Shown: positions 13,639 to 22,316, numbered from the stretch's first letter. The stretch: 64,000 nt of DNA from Synaphobranchus kaupii (GCA_029718625.1 CM056377.1:104730585-104794584); one strand, 5' to 3'. Notes: a model not told the origin generated them from the letters alone. Program-made: numbers and translations.

Positions 13639-13682
<44 letters not shown>
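13639..13682. repeat. (TA)n microsatellite
   Basis: Uninterrupted TA dinucleotides directly after the right end of the composite Tc1 element. An open frame on the minus strand across this tract is a repeat artefact. Confidence 0.95.
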
Positions 13683-13687
13683 GTATA

Positions 13688-14046
13688 TAGTGGTATAGCT
13701 CTGGGAATGGCCGCTGTACCTCGTGGTGAACAGCCAGAGAAAGACAACAGAAATACGTAATTGCCGCCTTTATTTGGCTTGTCAGCACAAAACAAAACAA
13801 AAAAACACTCAGCAAAAGTTGAAACAGAAGGCCAACATATGTAACACCAGTTTTATAACAAGTCCAACCAAAAACACTCTCCTTGGGCCTGGGGAACCAG
13901 GCCCTTTTCTAAAGTGAAACCTTGAGGCTTAACGAGGAGCAGCTGGGCTGATTACAATTAGCCTCAGCTTGCTCCCCTGCCTGGCTGTAGTGGCGGTGTC
14001 CTCCAGTAGAGGACAGCACCCCAACTCCCTTCCTGGCACCACTATA
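13688..14046 (-). mobile_element. Unclassified insert, LTR-like or short-TIR element
   Basis: The segment is bounded by TATATAGTGGT on the left and its inverted form ACCACTATATA on the right. Read on the minus strand it starts TGCCAGGAAGG, contains AATAAA, and ends GAGCTATACCA, which resembles a solo LTR with TG...CA ends. I find no clear 5-bp direct target duplication, so a short inverted-repeat DNA element is equally possible. No coding frame. Confidence 0.4.
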
Positions 14047-14048
14047 TA

Positions 14049-14400
14049 CAGTGCTCTCCACAATTATTGGCACCCCTGGCAAAGATGAGTAAAAAGGGTT
14101 ATAAAAAATTCACCTTTTGGTGAATTAGCTTAATCTCACACTTAAAAAATTAGAAAAATCCAACCTTTAATTGAAGTACATTTATTCTGAAAAAAAATAA
14201 ATCCCCTCATCAAGAAATAATTATTTTTAAGAAAACCACATGTGCCACAATTATTGGCACCCCTAGAAATTCTTATGAACAAAATGTAACTGAAACATTT
14301 TTTCCATTTATATTTTACGTTTTAAAGTTGACGTTTTTATGCGACTCAATGGACTGAAAATATATATTTTTTCTATATTCAGGCAGCTTCACGTTCAAAA
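14049..14400. mobile_element. One-ended Tc1-like terminal repeat with IR/DR layout
   Basis: TA at 14047-14048 is followed by CAGTGCTCTCCACAATTATT. The motif CCACAATTATTGGCACCCCT occurs at 14058-14077 and again at 14245-14264, giving an outer and an inner direct repeat inside one terminal repeat. This is the IR/DR arrangement known from Sleeping Beauty-type Tc1 elements, where the repeats bind transposase. I do not find the opposite end nearby, so this is a truncated copy. The exact right limit is uncertain. Confidence 0.75.
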
Positions 14401-14648
14401 CACCCAAGAGAGGGGTTGTCACATTTTCTAATAATTTATAAAATTGGTAATCTGAAATTATGTCCAACAAATAAACAACAAACTCGTTTTCAAAAAAACA
14501 AACAAAACTACTACAACATCTGGGCTACTCATTTGCTCACCACCACTGCTGAAGGGAAGGCCAACACTAAAGCTAACACTTTCAACATGGCCAGACTGAT
14601 AGTGATTCTTGCCCTTGGTGATACTTTTAGTTTCACCTCCATAATAAG

Positions 14649-14785
14649 TTACTAGTGCCGACAAAGTGATAGCCATTTTCACGAGCAGAGTGGCCAGTAG
14701 TTATTTCCATAATAAATTTCAAGAGCAGACCGAGTGATAGCCATTTTCACTAGCAGAGCGGCTGGTAGCTACTTCGTTAGCTAAC
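14649..14785. repeat. Two-copy 68-bp tandem duplication
   Basis: GTGATAGCCATTTTCAC followed by AGCAGAG occurs at 14666 and again at 14734, with similar flanks in both copies. The copies have diverged at several positions. Function unknown. Confidence 0.7.
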
Positions 14786-14947
14786 AAAAGTGGGAGCCGG
14801 CGATATGACTAGGGATTCTGGCTAGTGTAGTTATGTTTCTCAAACTCCGTTACTTATACAATTCAAATTTAAAATTGTTTTTAATTTTTAATTCAAATGT
14901 AAACGTATATAATGGAATATCACATATATGTCAAAGCTTGGTCCATA

Positions 14948-15032
14948 AGGTCAAAACAGTGAAGGACAGCAACTCAGTCTATTGTTTTATTTGGGCACGG
15001 ACGCGTTTCGGCTTACCGCCTTCGTCAGCGTG
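14948..15032 (-). mobile_element. 85-bp Penelope-type 3'-end insertion with 16-bp target duplication
   Basis: CAAAGCTTGGTCCATA occurs at 14932-14947 and, identical, at 15033-15048, bracketing exactly 85 bp. Read on the minus strand the insert begins CACGCTGACGAAGGCGG, which is the hammerhead-like motif. It then contains AATAAA and ends CACTGTTTTGACCT. This is what a severely 5'-truncated retrotransposed copy should look like: 3' end only, with direct flanking duplications. The link to Penelope-like elements comes from the copy of the same motif downstream of a GIY-YIG endonuclease remnant near 35 kb. Alternatively the 16-bp repeats are part of the element and this is two tandem tails. Confidence 0.65.
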
Positions 15033-15033
15033 C
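14995..15033 (-). ncRNA. Hammerhead-ribozyme-like motif (copy 1, best preserved)
   Basis: On the minus strand the order is GCACG, CTGACGA, AGGC-GGTAA-GCC, GAAA, CGCGTC, CGTGC. The core CUGANGA and GAAA are both present. GGC/GCC can form stem II. ACGCGU provides a very short stem III ending in a GUC cleavage triplet. CGUGC right after GUC pairs perfectly with GCACG right before CUGACGA as stem I. The predicted cut lies between 15000 and 14999. An extra A between the core and stem II departs from the textbook hammerhead and could impair activity. The outermost G of stem I comes from the flanking duplication. Penelope-like elements are known to carry hammerheads. Confidence 0.6.
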
Positions 15034-15248
15034 AAAGCTTGGTCCATACAATGCCATATATCATCATAAGGGTGACTGAAAGATCCCGAATTGGGGCAGG
15101 TAATGGCTTCCGGTAGTCTTCCGGGACCAACCAGGGATAGGAGGGGGTGGGACTCTATATGACGATAACTATGCTAATTAAAACACACATTTAACCAATG
15201 ACCGAAATTTGCTATAAAATGGCTTGCAGGTCAGTAGCTAGCGTTACA

Positions 15249-15800
15249 ATGGCTGATCTTGCGCTGTTTGAGGAATTAGCGCACGGCGTCCTTCGGAAAG
15301 GACTCATCTTTAGGGATTGTGCAGAATTGTTGATCGCGTATTGACTGATGAATGGCTGGTTAGTCGTTTTCAGGGTTTTATGAAATTGCCAACCTGCCCA
15401 ATGCCTTCAGTACCATAGACTGCACTCCACACATGTGCTCATCAAGGCTCCATCATATTACACGTTTGTGTATATGAATGGAAAGTGCTATCACTCCATC
15501 AATGTGCAGCTGTGATCCAAATTTTGTTGTTCAACGTTGTGGCCCGGTGGCCAGGTGGCACCCACGACAGCTTCATTCTGTGGGCCAGTTCAGTTGCCAC
15601 TCATTTGGAAAATGGTGCTGTGAGAGATGACTGGCTTATTGGTAAGAATATATTAATCAAATTATTGTCAAATCTAGATTCCTAACTACCTCTTTCTATT
15701 ACTAGGGGACAGAGGTTACCCGCTATATGCGGTGGCTGATGACTCCCATTAACCAACCAAAAAATGAGGTGCACACCATCACACAGTCTGGCAATTAGAA
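15249..15800 (+). pseudogene. PIF/Harbinger transposase pseudogene
   Basis: Fragments of a HARBI1-type DDE transposase appear in order. The ATG at 15249 starts MADLALFEELAHGVLRKG, followed by an FRDCAELL motif and then DEWLVSRFQ near 15345. Next come IANLPNAF, IDCT, HVLIKAPS and YHSINVQ near 15375-15510, then NVVARWPGGTHDSFIL (about 15535-15585) and AVRDDWLIG. A GT...AG segment at about 15643-15702 looks like an intron, after which GDRGYPL and then RWLMTPINQP follow. The pieces lie in different frames with at least four frameshifts and an in-frame stop. The region normally lying between DEWLVSRF and the IANLPN segment is missing. TATAAAA at 15213-15219 may be the old promoter. The gene is dead, and I could not place the element's terminal repeats. 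Confidence 0.85.
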
Positions 15801-17400
15801 TGTTCCAGCAGTTCATAGAGGGACTCTAAAATAAAGTATGTGAATACTCGATTTCAAACCACCTCTTACATGTACATAACACCAAGGAAATTAAAAAAAT
15901 TATTAACATTTTATTTATTTCCAGGCCGCAAGAAAAACCGTAGTGCTTGGCAGATGAAGTCAACGTGCTCGTCTGATGCCAAAAGGCTTGAAGAACCTTG
16001 GCCACCTCCTGTGGTGCTTTTGTGTGCAGCTATGTGTTTCTGCACCTCCAGTTTAATGTTGAACCATTTTGTTTGTGATACTTTAACAGTTTGTGTAACA
16101 AGTGATACTGCCAGGCCATTACTATTCCAGTTCCTATGACATCAATACTGACGCAACTAAAAAAAATTTCCTTGACCAAACGGTTGCTAATAAAACTAAT
16201 AAAAAATGTAATTGTCGGAATAATTATTTATTGTTAAAAATGCCCATTTTTAAGTTGTATGTACCTGTAAATGGAATTTGTTACTTCCATATATGGCCAT
16301 ATAGTATATCCATGGGCGTGTATGTATGCTAATTTAAAAAAAGTGCAAGTGCCTGACAAATCCGTCAATTTTTTTGTACAAACTTGCTTACTTGTGTAAA
16401 TGTATGCATATTTTGGAACGTTTTGTGAGTGAGGCTCATTGACAATAATTTGGTCCTCATGTCGAAAGATAACAGTAACAACCTCCAAATGAAAATTCCA
16501 CACCTATAATCCACTCTAGACCTTTTGTAGCTTTCTTGCACATGAACTAATGACACAAAGACACACAGCTGGCCAACAAAACAGATGAGCAGCCAATCTG
16601 TTAATTTCGTCAATATGACAAAAATTTGTGGTGCGTCGTTCGTGAACGGTTCGCTACTCCTGTTTAACCATCACGATTGGACTCTGTCGTAGCCATTAGC
16701 CAATGACAGCATTGAACCTTGTGCGTGTCTGTGTGTGACCAAAGCAATAGTTCCTGAGGAATTAATCCGTGAGGGAACCACACATGCTGTCGCTCACTGG
16801 GTCAGGATTTTCCAGAATGAGTTAAAGGCACAATACGCAGTTGCTGCACATCCCCCTAATGTCTTTATATTGCACTGACGAACACTTGCCTGAGTGAAAT
16901 TATTAACAATTGGCTTCGTAAGCACATAGCAGTTGCATCTGAGAAACGCATAGGCTATAGGCTAGCTCTTCTCTTTGCGTGAACTATCATTATGGATTTA
17001 TTAGGGGTCATAAAATTATGGCAGGTACTGACTACAATAAAGAGTGTAAAACTCAAACGTGTAGAAAAGACCACAATTTTGGCTGAAGTATTACAATCTG
17101 CTTGATCCAATAAAGTAATAAATCCTAATATCTAGAAGCTACACATTTGTAGGAAATTGTCCCACACTGCAAAATATTGTGCTCTTTTTAATAAAATATA
17201 ATGGCCTATAAATTATATTGTTAAAGCCTAATCGAACCTCTTATCATTTGCAAACGATTTAGTAACTTGTGCCACCTATTTGCAAACTAACAGTAGGCCT
17301 AAATCCTACTTGAGTAAATTGCAAGAAAACAAGCCCGATATATTTATTTTTAAATGTAGGCTAAATGTTTCAAAAAGCCGTTTTTGGCTACGTGCAAAAT
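15801..17400. other. Probable Harbinger flank, no intact gene
   Basis: Near 15925 a polypyrimidine-AG acceptor-like sequence (TTTATTTATTTCCAG) precedes an open stretch to about 16139 that begins GRKKNRSAWQ. I cannot match it to the Harbinger transposase C-terminus, so it may be a second exon of that element or chance. The rest is AT-rich. I found no Harbinger right end. Confidence 0.3.
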
Positions 17401-17640
17401 GAAACACTCTAGTTAAACTAGCTGCTCTTAGGACCTAGGAGCTAGTTGGAGCAGCTGGCTAGTAGCTAGGCAATCACGGTAGCTAGCTAACTTATATGGC
17501 CAGCCAGCTAGGACATTGGGCAACTAGTTAGGGAAGTTGATTAACTTAAATTAAAACGGCTTGCCATAAGCTATCGTTAGCTTGCTAGCTAAATGTTAAA
17601 ACGACTTTCCTTGCTAGCTAGCTAACCCAGCATTGCTAAG
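17400..17640. repeat. CTAG/GCTAGCTA-rich low-complexity segment
   Basis: The words CTAG, GCTAG and TAGCTAGCTAA recur many times over about 240 bp on a background that is otherwise ordinary. There is no fixed period and no coding frame. The cause could be a decayed short tandem repeat or the interior of an old MITE. Confidence 0.5.
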
Positions 17641-18339
17641 CAATGGTAACGTTCAAGGCGGGGAAAGTAGGGCGATTGTGGGTTGGGCCCGCCTTGGATG
17701 ACCTCTGTGCCCCCCAGCCCATTCCTCCACTCCAGCTGCTGAAAAACGATTACTCTATTAATTATTATTATTATTATAGGCCTAATAGCAATAGTAGTAA
17801 GCATACTTCATATAAATTAATAATATATTTTTATCAACTAAAAAAAATTTGTTTATAAAAAGGTGAAATACGATTTGACGAGTATCCGCTGACAGAGGTC
17901 AAGTGTACGTGGTTGTGTGTTACGTTGATGTGTGCAACAGTGCGAGTCTTACGAGGCACAAAACCTTACATACAGTGCCTTGCGAAAGTATTCACTCCCT
18001 TGGCGTTTTTCCTATTTTGTTGCATTACAACCTGTAATTGAAATGGATATTTATTTGGATTTTATGTAATGGACCTACACAAAATAGTCCAAATTGGTGA
18101 AGTGTAATTTAAAAAAAACTTGTTTTAAAAAATTCTAAAAAAAAAAAAAAAAAACGGAAAAGTGGTGCGTGCATATGTATTCACCCCCTTTGCTTTAATG
18201 TATTTTTAAAGTATCATATTTAATATTTGGTGGCATATCCTAATATTTGGTGCATGCTGCTACTTCCTGAAGTCTGTGACCCATCAATATCAAAAGACTC
18301 TTGATATATTATTTTCTGGTACTCTTACAAGCGATACTA

Positions 18340-18584
18340 AACTCCTCAAAAAAAGTTCGGAAACGTTATTTCGGTCGATTATTCCTCCCCTTTAATAATA
18401 CCAATTGGTATTGTATTTTATATCGTTGGAAAGCCTGATTAGTCACCTTTACAACGAGGTACAACTTGTAAGGATCATGCATTCGTGGAATGAGCAACAC
18501 AGCTAACCGTGTGGGTAGCGGCCCAAAAAAATGTGCCAAAATCCCCTGCAATATTCTTCTGTTGGTATTCACTCTCGTTTTGAG
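18340..18584 (+). repeat. Left terminal inverted repeat of the intact Tc1-like element
   Basis: 245 bp that match the reverse complement of 19835-20079 without an insertion or deletion that I can see. I count about three mismatches by eye: in the AAACGTTATTTCGG region, at TATATCGTTGG, and at ACAACGAGGTAC. Such similarity argues for a recent insertion or active sequence exchange. Short open frames inside the repeat are mirror images of those in the other repeat and are not genes. Confidence 0.9.
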
Positions 18585-18712
18585 CTTCAAGTGCTGGCAG
18601 GTGTATGCCAGTCACAGGAGTGTGACTGGCACCTGATTGGCACCTAATTGACAGCACTTGTGTGCATGGGTCCTGCAACTTTGTAGGGTTTGTGTGTGCT
18701 CCAAGCATAAAC

Positions 18713-19732
18713 ATGCCACGTTTGTCCCTTCAGGATAAGGCCCGTGCAATAGGGCAAGTGGAAGCTGGTGTTCCGGTACGCAGAGTGGCAGCATTATTTG
18801 GTGTCAGCCCTGGTACCATTTCCAAACTTAGGACCAAGTTCCGTGAGAATGGTGAAGTCAAAGACAGACCACGAAGTGGCCGTCCCAGGAAGACAACACC
18901 CCAAGAAGACCGGTTCCTCACCCTTGCTTCACTGAGGAACTGTAGGCTTTCTTCCAGAGATTTACAGGCAAGATTTGCACAACGGTACCACAGACAGATC
19001 TCTGATCAAACGGTGAGGAACAGACTGCACATGGCCGGTCTTCGTGCTTATAAGGCTGCCAGGAAGCCTGCAATGACTGCCCCTCACCGTCAGGCCCGTT
19101 TGCGCTGGTGTCGACAGCACCGACAGTGGAACCTAAGAATGTGGGGCAACGTCATGTTCAGTGATGAATCAAGGTTCTGTCTGCGGAAGCTGGATGGCAG
19201 GATCAAAGTATGGAGACGGCGTGGAGAACGCTATGCAGATTGCTGCACAGATCGCGTGACACCTTTCAATGGGGGCAGTGTCATGGTGTGGGGTGGTATC
19301 TCTCTCACAGGCAAAACAGAACTTGTCATCATTGAAGGCAATCTCAATGCAGTGAGAAATCGGAATGAGATTCTGGAGCCAGTGGCGATCCCATATCTCC
19401 AGAATCTGGGACCTAACTCCATCCTCCAGGATGACAACGCTCGCCCCCACAGAGCCAGGATCATCACAGAGTACCTCCAGAATTTGGGAGTGGAGAGGAT
19501 GGAATGGCCTGCCGTGAGTCCAGACCTCAACCCAATTGAACACCTGTGGGATCAGCTTGGGCATGCTGTACGTGCCAGAGTGACCAACGCAACCATGTTG
19601 GCTGACTTGCGGCAAATCCTGGTTGAGGAATGGGATGCCATCCCACAGCAGTGTGTGACCAGGCTGGTGACCAGCATGAGGAGGAGGTGCCAAGCTGTTG
19701 TGACTGCGTATGGATCTTCCACACGCTACTGA
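18713..19732 (+). CDS. Tc1/mariner transposase, DD34E, 339 aa
   Basis: The transposase cuts and pastes the surrounding element at TA dinucleotides in the nucleus. I chose the ATG at 18713 (MPRLSLQDKARAIGQ) because this is where the family similarity starts. An upstream in-frame ATG at 18662 would add 17 unrelated residues. Residues 1-50 form the first helix-turn-helix DNA-binding subdomain (VRRVAALFGVSPGTISKL). A basic GRPRK hook lies at 56-60, and a second DNA-binding subdomain spans about 62-115. The catalytic residues are visible: D151 in MFSDESRF, D241 in QDDNARPH and E276 in DLNPIEHLW. Exactly 34 residues lie between D241 and E276. The glycine-rich VMVWGGIS motif is at 190-197. There are no internal stops or frameshifts, and the length is normal for a functional Tc1-like transposase. 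Confidence 0.95.
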   Translation: MPRLSLQDKARAIGQVEAGVPVRRVAALFGVSPGTISKLRTKFRENGEVKDRPRSGRPRKTTPQEDRFLTLASLRNCRLSSRDLQARFAQRYHRQISDQTVRNRLHMAGLRAYKAARKPAMTAPHRQARLRWCRQHRQWNLRMWGNVMFSDESRFCLRKLDGRIKVWRRRGERYADCCTDRVTPFNGGSVMVWGGISLTGKTELVIIEGNLNAVRNRNEILEPVAIPYLQNLGPNSILQDDNARPHRARIITEYLQNLGVERMEWPAVSPDLNPIEHLWDQLGHAVRARVTNATMLADLRQILVEEWDAIPQQCVTRLVTSMRRRCQAVVTAYGSSTRY

Positions 19733-19834
19733 GGTCCCTGACAGTGTAAAATGAATAAAGTGTAAAAATGGCCAATATGTGTTGTTTTTTCCTTATTACT
19801 GTGGGAGAGTGCAATCATCCAATCCATCAAGCAA

Positions 19835-20079
19835 CTCAAAACGAGAGTGAATACCAACAGAAGAATATTGCAGGGGATTTTGGCACATTTTTTTGGGCCG
19901 CTACCCACACGGTTAGCTGTGTTGCTCATTCCACGAATGCATGATCCTTACAAGTTGTACCTTGTTGTAAAGGTGACTAATCAGGCTTTCCAGCGATATA
20001 AAATACAATACCAATTGGTATTATTAAAGGGGAGGAATAATCGACCGAAATAATGTTTCCGAACTTTTTTTGAGGAGTT
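19835..20079 (-). repeat. Right terminal inverted repeat of the intact Tc1-like element
   Basis: Mirror of 18340-18584, ending at the TA duplication 20080-20081. The inner boundary is where CTCAAAACGAGAGTGAATAC begins. Inside that point the two sides no longer match. Confidence 0.9.
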
Positions 20080-20931
20080 TATAACGTCTTTGCATTTGAA
20101 TGGATCTCTATGGGAATTAGGGGGTGGGACTAGATTTAGCTGTGAATAACACTTGAACTGTATAGAATACATGGTTGGTAAAATGGCTGTAAGTCATCAA
20201 GGGTCTGAGGTATCAAACGGGCCTCAAACCATCACACTGCTGCCAGATATGCAGTAGATATGGATGGATCACTTTAAGGGTTGTTTCTCCTGACAAATTT
20301 TCCTATTGAACTCTATGGAAAAATAAGTCAGGAGAAGAAACCCTTCAAGTTATCCATCCATATCTACTGTATTTCTGGCAGCAGAGTGATGGTTTAAGGC
20401 TTGTTTGATAGGATAGACCCTTGATGACTTAGAACCATTTAGCCAACCATGTGTTCTATACAGTTCAAGTGTTATTTACAGCTAAATCTAGTCCCACCCC
20501 CTAATTCCCATAGAGATCCATTCAAATGCAAAGACGTTATAGTATCGCTTGTAAGAGTACCAGAAAATAATATATCAAGAGTCTTTTGATATTGATGGGT
20601 CACAGACTTCAGGAAGTAGCAGCATGCAAAGGATATGCCACCAAATATTAAATATGATACTTTAAAAATACATTAAAGCAAAGGGGGTGAATACATATGC
20701 ACGCACCACTTTTCCGTTTTTTTAAATTTTTTTAAAAACAAGTTTTTTTAAAATTTCACTTCACCAATTTGGACTATTTTGTGTAGGTCCATTACATAAA
20801 ATCCAAATAAATATCCATTTCAATTACAGGTTGTAATGCAACAAAATAGGAAAAACATCAAGGGGGTGAATACTTTCGCAAGGCACTGTAGCTTAGCTTA
20901 AAAAAAGCTGAAAAGTGAAATGGAGACATCA

Positions 20932-21176
20932 CCCTTACAAAAATATAAGCCTTCTGGCAAATTTGCGTCAGACATTTAGCATTGTTGCCGCAGGTTTGCG
21001 GCAAGCTCATATTTTCACATGCAAATTAGCTTCGTGGGAACTGTCATTCACAAGTTTTTAGTTCACCACTACTACGACAAACCTCTGGTAACATTTTATG
21101 GCAAAAACTTTTGTTTGTGGCAAATGTGCTACATATTAGCTGCAAGTTTGCAGCAAACTATCCAATTTTGTAAGGG
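20932..21176. mobile_element. Short MITE with CCCTTACAAAA termini
   Basis: CCCTTACAAAAATATA at the left and CAATTTTGTAAGGG at the right are inverted counterparts bounding 245 bp. The interior contains inverted TTGCCGCAGGTTTGCGGCAA and related GCAAGTTTGCAGC text. No coding frame, so it must be non-autonomous. I could not define a target duplication, so the superfamily is open. Confidence 0.6.
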
Positions 21177-21290
21177 CATAGATATTCAAAAAATGGAAAA
21201 AAAATAAACCAGCAGGTACGGATCACGATGATGTAGGGCAGCACTTGAAGTGGGCCAGAACGGACCGGTACAGCGTACCGGGACCTCTAT

Positions 21291-22096
21291 GTTTTGCTCA
21301 TATGAGTACCGGCACTTTTAGTGTTCGGATATTCTATAAGTTCTATGTATGCAGTGTTTATGCGAACATGAGATCCTCTTTTTGAGCTCACCCACTGACA
21401 TACAAACGGACTTCATTACCAGTGTCAGACCGGGGGGAACATTCAGGATCTCACTTCCGGGGCACAATGCATGTCATTCGCATCATTTTGTGTCACTCAC
21501 GTCAATTTGTGTAATATTGCCTACTCATCTGGCTAGCACATAACTGAAATTGAAACTGATTCAGCTAAAATATACAGGTAACTAGTATGTACAAATAAAA
21601 TAAATGCATAGCCTGCTCAGCATTGGTATTTATTTGCTGAGCTAAGGATATTCTCAGCGTTTGCAGAGGTAATTAGCTAGCTATTAGTTATGTAGCTACC
21701 GGTATAGCTACCTATTTACAGATATTTTAGTTACTTGAGGTCATAAGCCTCAATAATACATTTTCACTGGTGATATGCGTTAATTTAATGATACAATTTG
21801 TTGTAAGTTCACATTATGGTGTTGTTTTATACTGGCAGAGCCAAAAGCTACATAGAATTACACAAAGTGATGCAAAATGACATGCATTGTGCACTGGAAG
21901 TGAGATCCCGAAAGCACTCCCAGTCCATTTTTGACATGTAGTTCATTTTTGACCTTATACCGGCAGCTGCTTTCTTGCTTTCTCACTGCTCTTCTGCAAC
22001 GGGAACTGTCCTTTCAACATGTTAGCTTGGCTCAAAAATGGAAACTTCCAGAATGGACCGTACCGCTACTTTTGCTCATATGAGTACTAGCACTTA
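21291..22096. repeat. Direct repeat pair flanking an internal inverted repeat
   Basis: TTTTGCTCATATGAGTAC occurs at about 21292 and again at about 22070 in the same orientation. In both copies it is preceded by a GGACCG-type motif and followed by a GCACTT. Between them an inverted pair of about 48 bp is present: 21446-21493 and 21860-21909, sharing GGATCTCACTTCC and GCACAATGCATGTCATT. This may be a MITE or foldback of about 464 bp inside a duplicated host repeat. No gene. Confidence 0.6.
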
Positions 22097-22316
22097 TTTT
22101 TTTCCACGTTGCTGTAGGGCCAATTTCTGTTGCAGTTGCGGACGATAGAGAAGAGAGCGGCAAGAGAGTGCCCGCAAGCAGTCCGTTTTCAGATTTGTGC
22201 ACTGTGGTGTCCGGCCCATAAATGCACACTAACACGCAGTGTGTATAAATGTCAGTCAGTAATAATTTCTAAGAACATTCCAGTGAAAATAAAAATGTCT
22301 CATTAGAAAGAAAAAC

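Larger units (their letters stand above)
12276..13639. mobile_element. Composite non-autonomous Tc1/mariner element
   Basis: The left end reads CAGTGGTGCTATAAAGTTTG and continues GAACCCTTTAGAATT. The right end is its inverted counterpart, with AAAGGGTTCACAAACTTTCT leading to CACCACTG. A TA precedes the left end at 12274-12275, as expected for Tc1 target duplication. The right flank is TG, beside a TA microsatellite that may have eroded it. The 1364-bp interior has no transposase and is a patchwork: another Tc1 family's end (12421-12640), a GC-rich segment (about 12830-12985), and a piece related to the foldback at 17973-20888 (12990-13455). Confidence 0.8.
18340..20079 (+). mobile_element. 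Apparently intact Tc1-like DNA transposon (1740 bp)
   Basis: The element begins AACTCCTCAAAAAAAGTTCG and ends with the inverted counterpart CGAACTTTTTTTGAGGAGTT. TA occurs directly outside both ends (18338-18339 and 20080-20081). It contains one uninterrupted transposase gene, an AATAAA at 19754-19759 after the stop, and 245-bp terminal inverted repeats of equal length. It sits inside the left arm of the palindromic element. The matching place in the right arm (near 20530) reads CGTTATAGTATCGC, the unoccupied site. Every component needed for autonomous transposition appears present, though promoter activity cannot be judged from sequence. Confidence 0.95.
17973..20888. mobile_element. Palindromic foldback Tc1-like element, split by a second Tc1 element
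   Basis: The ends are CAGTGCCTTGCGAAAGTATT at the left and its inverted form, with CTTTCGCAAGGCACTG, at the right. Both are flanked by TA (17971-17972 and 20889-20890), a clean Tc1-type target duplication. With the nested 1740-bp insert and its extra TA removed, about 1174 bp remain. Almost all of this is two inverted arms of roughly 570 bp around a short loop near 20294-20324. No coding frame belongs to this element. The left arm is interrupted at 18340-20079, while the right arm is continuous. A related piece occurs at 12990-13455. Confidence 0.9.

Noticed and set aside
13420..13815. Minus-strand open frame of 131 residues
   Set aside because: It runs across the Tc1 terminal repeat and a TA microsatellite, and the translation includes a Tyr-Ile repeat produced by the TA tract.
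18366..18590. Short frames inside the Tc1 terminal repeats (also 19847-20053)
   Set aside because: They are the same sequence read from the two inverted repeats and are not genes.
19169..19693. 174-residue minus-strand frame
   Set aside because: It is the shadow of the Tc1 transposase on the opposite strand.
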